Assembly: GCA_000320545.1 (NCBI GenBank)
Contig: ADNK01000421.1
Location: 62,001 to 126,000 of the forward strand
From: Bigelowiella natans CCMP2755
Lineage: Eukaryota > Cercozoa > Chlorarachniophyceae
Direction: 5' to 3'
Length of the DNA stretch: 64,000 bases
In this document: one piece after another, positions 59,765-64,000 of the stretch
Position numbering within the stretch: the first letter of the stretch is position 1
Layout of the letters: each line of letters begins with the position of its first letter
The notes under the pieces: model-generated
The model's input: only the letters and a program-made list of their open reading frames with translations
Told to the model about the DNA's origin: nothing
The model's database searches: none
Program-made: the position numbers and the translations under genes

Positions 59765-61119
59765 TAATGAGAACAAATAATTGTGAAAAATGACACGCCG
59801 ATAAAGTGAACCTCTAGACCTGTTGACGACACAAGTCCAACCGGGGATCGAGGTCCAAATAGCGGCAAGCACGCAGCAAAATCTTGACCTAGAAGACAGA
59901 ACAAAGAAGCCGACGACACATGTTGACACACACATAATACGTTGGGAATCTAACCTGTCGTCGACGCAACGGTGGTACATTAATTCAAAGTTTATTCTAC
60001 TTAATTAATGATTTACACCGCCTTGTGACCAGATAAAATAATTTATGAACGAATTACACAAAATACATAGTGTGTACCCATTATCCGCTACTTTGAGTGC
60101 CCTCTCTTCCTACATGCCGGGTGGTGACGATAGTAGAACCCGTACTTTCTCGCCATCAAATCTGTGGTCTATCAGATATTATGCTTCCTTCCGCTGAGAA
60201 AAAAAGATAAAAAATAAAATCATATTCGTCACTTTTGAGAATATGCTTGGAAGTTTAAGACAAGCCTAAGACTTTGATTCGGCGGCGGTTCTCCGGCTCG
60301 CTGCGTAGTTGAATTTGTAGCGATGTATGTGGACGGTTATTTCTTATGTCCCCCCGATGTCGCTGCCACGACCTGCTGGCTCAAGGTGCCATCGCACATT
60401 ACAGGGGAATGTGCTTACAAAACGTAGATGTGAGAACGTAGAAACAATAACTTGTTTAACGCCACATCATCTAATGTCACGATTCGTAAGATAATTGACC
60501 GACTGCATGGTGGCACAACTGACGATGCAAAAAAATAGCTTTTAGATGTATGGCTATGCGTTGCCGCATTCTAGCATTGCTCGTAAGTATACGGATACGT
60601 CTAGATGTCTTGTACTAGTGTATACTGCCGCGAGACGATGCGCATCTCACTTATTGGATTCGATTCGCGCAGCAGGACTAGAGGGCATGCTAGCGCACCT
60701 TGCACCGAGTGTACTATAGAACGCTGCGCCATGTGTTGCCAACATTCTCTAGTGCTAGCATGCGTCATCTTCGATACTAACAAATCTAATGTATACGTAA
60801 AACGAAGTTATTCAAATACTGGAACCTAGTTCGCCTTGTACGACAGAAAGCCGTTAGTAGTGAAACCCATTATCAAGCATTCATAAAGTTCCTAATCTAG
60901 TAATTGGCATTATATTTTACGTCTTCAGATGGTTGTTCGTTGAGTATTCCCCTGGATCTTCCAAAATCACCAGCCTTTCCACTCATACTATTGCCTTTCT
61001 CATGAAGCATATTGCAGCAACTCGAACGGGTTTGATGTCGTCGTCGGCTTTGAGGATTCAGGCTGTTGGTACAGGCAAATAACAGTCAATTTTCATCATT
61101 ACAAACAGCACCCAATGTT
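59765..61119. other. Convergent intergenic island I
   Basis: Between the 3' ends of the Ser/Thr kinase gene (+) and the eIF4B-like gene (-). CTAG words cluster at 60565-60760 (CTCTAGTGCTAGCATG near 60750). Other parts (59770-60540, 60840-61119) show nothing recognisable; short frames there lack motifs. Confidence 0.55.
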
Positions 61120-61501
61120 TCAAATAACCTTCTTCAGAGGAATTTTCCTGAACTCAGGAACATATGGGATGGCTTCCTTTTCGGTCTTTTTCTTGCCTGA
61201 TTTCCTACGGTCTCTCCTACGGCCTCCCTCGTGTGCACTGCTGCCACCAGCACCATCTTTATTCTTAGTTCCCCTCCGAGCACCACGACCGCCTTGTCCT
61301 TGTCCACCATTTTGAGATTCATCTGAGCTACTCTTCCCTCTTCGTCCCCCTCTTCCACGACCTCTCCCCCTTTTTAATATGCAGTCGCTTATCAGTTTAA
61401 ACGAAAACTACCTCTCCCTCCCCCCTCCCCTCCCCACAAGTATGATGTGTGTGTGTGTGTGTGTGTACAAATTAGTGAAAATGCACGCTTTTCGCGATCA
61501 A

Positions 61502-61534
<33 letters not shown>

Positions 61535-62783
61535 CATCATCATCAGGTGTCTTTGATATCATGCGAGCAATCTTCTGAATCACCTTCTGCCACTGCCGCG
61601 GCGGCCATATCCACGTTGTTCCTTATGTGTGGATTCCTTTTTCTTTTTAGCCTCCTCCGCATCTTTTTTTTTGCGCTCGGCCAGAATTTCCTCTCGTGGC
61701 CTCGCTGCACCAAAGGGATTTATCTTTTCCTATGAAGATACCCACCAGAAGTAGTAGGAACAGTGCAAACAAATAGCATGATGGTCATTCAACACCAGTA
61801 TTTAGACAAAAATGTGTGTCAGTAGTACTGATTTATTTACCGTGGCTTTCACTGGAGATTCCTCTCGAACGGGACCCTTATAGCGGAAGTGAGTCCCCCC
61901 CCCCCCCCTGCCACCCCGCCTTCCACGTCGTCCACCTCCCCCCCCGCTGTCGCGGCGAGAGTTTCCCCTGTCACCACGGTATCCTCGTCTATTCTCATCC
62001 CTGGGTGCTTTATCTTGAGCTACATCTACACGAATAATGCGGCCTCTGTAATTCTGTTAGAAATAAGGACATTGCGTCGAAAACGATGTCAGAGGCCCAT
62101 TATCGATCATGGAGAAAAGTCTAATAGATTTGTCTCTCTTCGCATACCATTCCATTGCAGCCAAGAGCCTCCTTGAGATCATCGAGGGTTTCAAATTCAA
62201 CATAACCGAAGCCTTTGAACTTGCCGGTGTTCCGGTTTTCCACTAATCGAATATTAACGATATTGCAGCGTGCAAATATGTCCTCCACGACATTCTCATG
62301 GTTAATGCTATGGGGGAGATTGCCCACAAAGGCCTTGTAAGGTGGGCCAGTCGGAAGCTCAGCCGTTTCATTAGATCTCCCTCCACCGCCATTACCACTC
62401 CCATTGCGGCTACGATAACTGTTTTTGCGACTTCCACGATCAGTGCGGGGAGGGGGGGGTCCAGTTGATGATGGATGCTCAGTCGCCTATTCATGTAATA
62501 TTAACTCGCTCACTGTCACCATGACTGCAATGTCGTTGTTGGTAGTACCTCTCCAACAGCAGGTGGGTCACTTTTGTCTTCATCCTCTACTACGTTTGCC
62601 TTGGATACTTCTTTATCAGCAGGTACGTGCTTTTCTATTTCTATATCTGACAATATATATACACATGTATATATTACGCATATGATTTTAGTGATCTACA
62701 TTCAGCTATCACGCCAGCACTATTATCTGGATATATTCTGATCTCTATTATAACATACCATCGTCAGCCCAATTTCCAATCAT
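61120..62783 (-). CDS. eIF4B/eIF4H-like translation initiation factor
   Basis: Six exons close exactly: 62783-62759, 62640-62549, 62486-62148, 62053-61841, 61729-61584 and 61369-61120, totalling 1065 nt (354 residues). The N-terminus MIGNWADDEIEKHVPADKEV resembles the SWAD motif of eIF4B. A single RRM follows: GPPYKAFVGNLPHSI (RNP2), NIVNIRLVENRNTGKFKGFG and YVEFETLDDLKEAL (RNP1), then GRIIRVDVAQDKAP. An RGG-rich region (GGGGGRRGRRGGRGGGG) and INPFGAARPREEILAERKKK match the eIF4B FGxAxP-R-ER block. The C-terminus is a second RGG/Lys-rich tail ending IPYVPEFRKIPLKKVI. eIF4B and eIF4H stimulate the eIF4A helicase during ribosome recruitment in the cytosol. The G-runs at 61895-61908 and 61938-61945 keep the frame. 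Confidence 0.83.
61500..61531. repeat. (CAT)n tract
   Basis: About 10 CAT units in the last intron of the eIF4B-like gene; ATG units on the coding strand. Confidence 0.88.
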
Positions 62784-63434
62784 GCTGCTTTACTCTGATA
62801 AGCCAAAGAAAAATGCTTCCACTCAGGGACTAAGATTTCAAAATCGAAAAGTTATTCCATGCCATCGTACCGATTGTTGCGATCGTACGTTGACTGTGGT
62901 TGGGGGGATGATTACCCTCCCTAAGATTCTCTTTCTTGCTTCACACTTCTCTGTAGTATTATGCAACAAACCTTAATCCTCAACACAATCATTTGAAAGC
63001 ATCTTTCGGAGGTATGGCGGAAGCAAGCGAAGCTTCCAACGGAGGCTACGCTTGACGATTGGCATCAACATTCTACTGTAAATAAGCGAACGAAAGCAGC
63101 CGCTTTTGCAACATTGACATCTTTATCAAAACAACATTCTTCAACTCGCTAATCTTCTCCCTCTCTCTCTCCCACCCCACTACCGGATGTGCCCTGCGAT
63201 TTGTGTCTCTGCGACATAGAAGTGAGCAGAAAGGAAGTCTTCTCTAAAAGAATTCCACATAATTTGAAGTTAAGACTTCAATATTTTCCTATGTATAACT
63301 AAAACTAGCAAAATATTTTTTTCCCTGAGCCATCCTGAAGGGATGACTTTTTTGTTGCGAATTGGCCGGGGATTGGAGGGTCTCACAATGTCGTTAGTGC
63401 CTGCCACTACGGTAGTGACCGGTGTTCAGGAGCA
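62784..63434. other. 5' flank of eIF4B-like gene with TGTCGCAG
   Basis: No gene is recognised. The minus-strand octamer TGTCGCAG at 63209-63216 lies 426 bp upstream of the eIF4B-like ATG, in the same orientation. If the strand alternation holds, the next gene to the right should be on the + strand. Confidence 0.45.
63209..63216 (-). promoter_or_regulatory. TGTCGCAG octamer upstream of eIF4B-like gene
   Basis: Exact octamer on the coding strand of the eIF4B-like gene, 426 bp before its start. Confidence 0.35.
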
Positions 63435-64000
63435 ATGTGGAACAATAATGGCTTTTTTATGGATTTTAGACGCATGACGAGCTGTTTTTGCAACAATCGA
63501 CATCGCATTCATGATTCTTGGGAAGTGTGGATGAGTTGTGATCCTTGCCAGCTTGCATTGTTTAGTTTGACACACAATGGTGGACAATTCACTTTCGGTT
63601 TGGTTGACACCGTTGAGAATCCGGCAACATCAGCGCATTCAGTGATGCAGGTTCTGTTCAACCTTGTTCCTGAACAATTCTTCTTCTTCTTCCTTGGAAC
63701 CAGCTCCAGAGCTTCGGCTTCGCTCACTCGTTCACTCCCTTTCGTTCAAACCAGTTTGTCGCACGTGACGCACGTTGAACACTGCAGGAGTGCAAAAGGC
63801 GCGGCAACCAGTGCGCTCCATGGCACGGTGCCTCTTCTGCCACATCTAGACGTGCAAACACTCATTTCACTTCCTTTCTTTCTTGCTCATTCGCTTGTTT
63901 GCTTGTTTGCACGTTGTGCAGTCTTCTTTCACGCCACGCACACTGGCACGCTCCAGCGCTAGCTGGCTAGCACGATGCCATTGCAGGGCGGTGCACAGGC
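63435..64000. other. Unassigned region, possibly transposon-derived, ending in CTAG words
   Basis: Both strands have open frames here. The + frame 63435-63962 (175 codons) is Phe/Leu/Ser-rich with no motif. The minus frame 63727-63509 has several Cys/His (RTCITECADVAG, VNCPPLCVK, SQLIHTSQES) after a Lys run, loosely like the Cys-rich tail of some transposases. The last 150 bases again contain CTAG words (GCTAGCTGGCTAGCACG near 63958). No call is firm. Confidence 0.3.

Noticed and set aside
61895-61945. Apparent frameshift at G-runs in the eIF4B-like gene
   Set aside because: Counting the runs (14 and 8 bases) shows that the frame continues through the RGG region into THFRYKGPVREESPVKAT, and the whole gene closes to 1065 nt.
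63435-63962. Plus-strand 175-codon frame as a gene
   Set aside because: Phe/Leu-rich composition without a domain; both strands are open here and nothing decides between them.

Overview
The window is nuclear DNA from an intron-rich, photosynthetic protist. Genes carry many short GT-AG introns, canonical histones are encoded, and microsatellites (TA, CA/GT, CTA, CAT, GAA) are everywhere. Two genes encode plastid proteins with a signal peptide followed by a basic transit-like stretch that lacks the Phe motif of red-lineage plastids. That points to a secondary-plastid alga; a chlorarachniophyte-like host is my best guess (inference, not proven).

Layout, left to right: a TBL1-like WD40 corepressor subunit (+, 5' end outside the window); three minus-strand RNA-metabolism-type genes (TENT4/Trf4-like poly(A) polymerase, an Arg/Ser-rich protein, an NCBP3-like protein); an F-box/cyclin protein (+); a large secretory membrane protein (-); ferredoxin-thioredoxin reductase catalytic chain (+); a coiled-coil protein (-); a lumenal-type FKBP (+); a secreted Ser/His-rich protein (-); a 7TM-RGS receptor (+); a second coiled-coil protein (-); a MAPK-like kinase with a very large activation-loop insertion (+); a BAR/SH3-type protein (-); SCYL1-like pseudokinase (+); histone H4 (-) and H2A (+); nitronate monooxygenase (-); a Ser/Thr kinase (+); and an eIF4B/4H-like factor (-). 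For the NCBP3-like, FTR, FKBP and eIF4B genes I could assign every exon with phases that close exactly.

The most striking property is global. From the NCBP3-like gene onward every neighbouring gene pair switches strand, giving a convergent/divergent alternation. Every convergent (3'-to-3') gap holds an island of DNA rich in CTAG tetramers and palindromes, and four of these islands contain the 3' end of the same non-LTR retrotransposon-like family. The divergent (5'-to-5') gaps lack such islands. Instead, eight CDS starts have an exact TGTCGCAG octamer within about 430 bp upstream. Together this looks like a modular chromosome organisation: shared promoter zone, two genes, shared terminator/repeat zone.

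Limits: splice sites were read by eye, first exons of several genes are uncertain, and family names rest on recognised motifs, not on searches.
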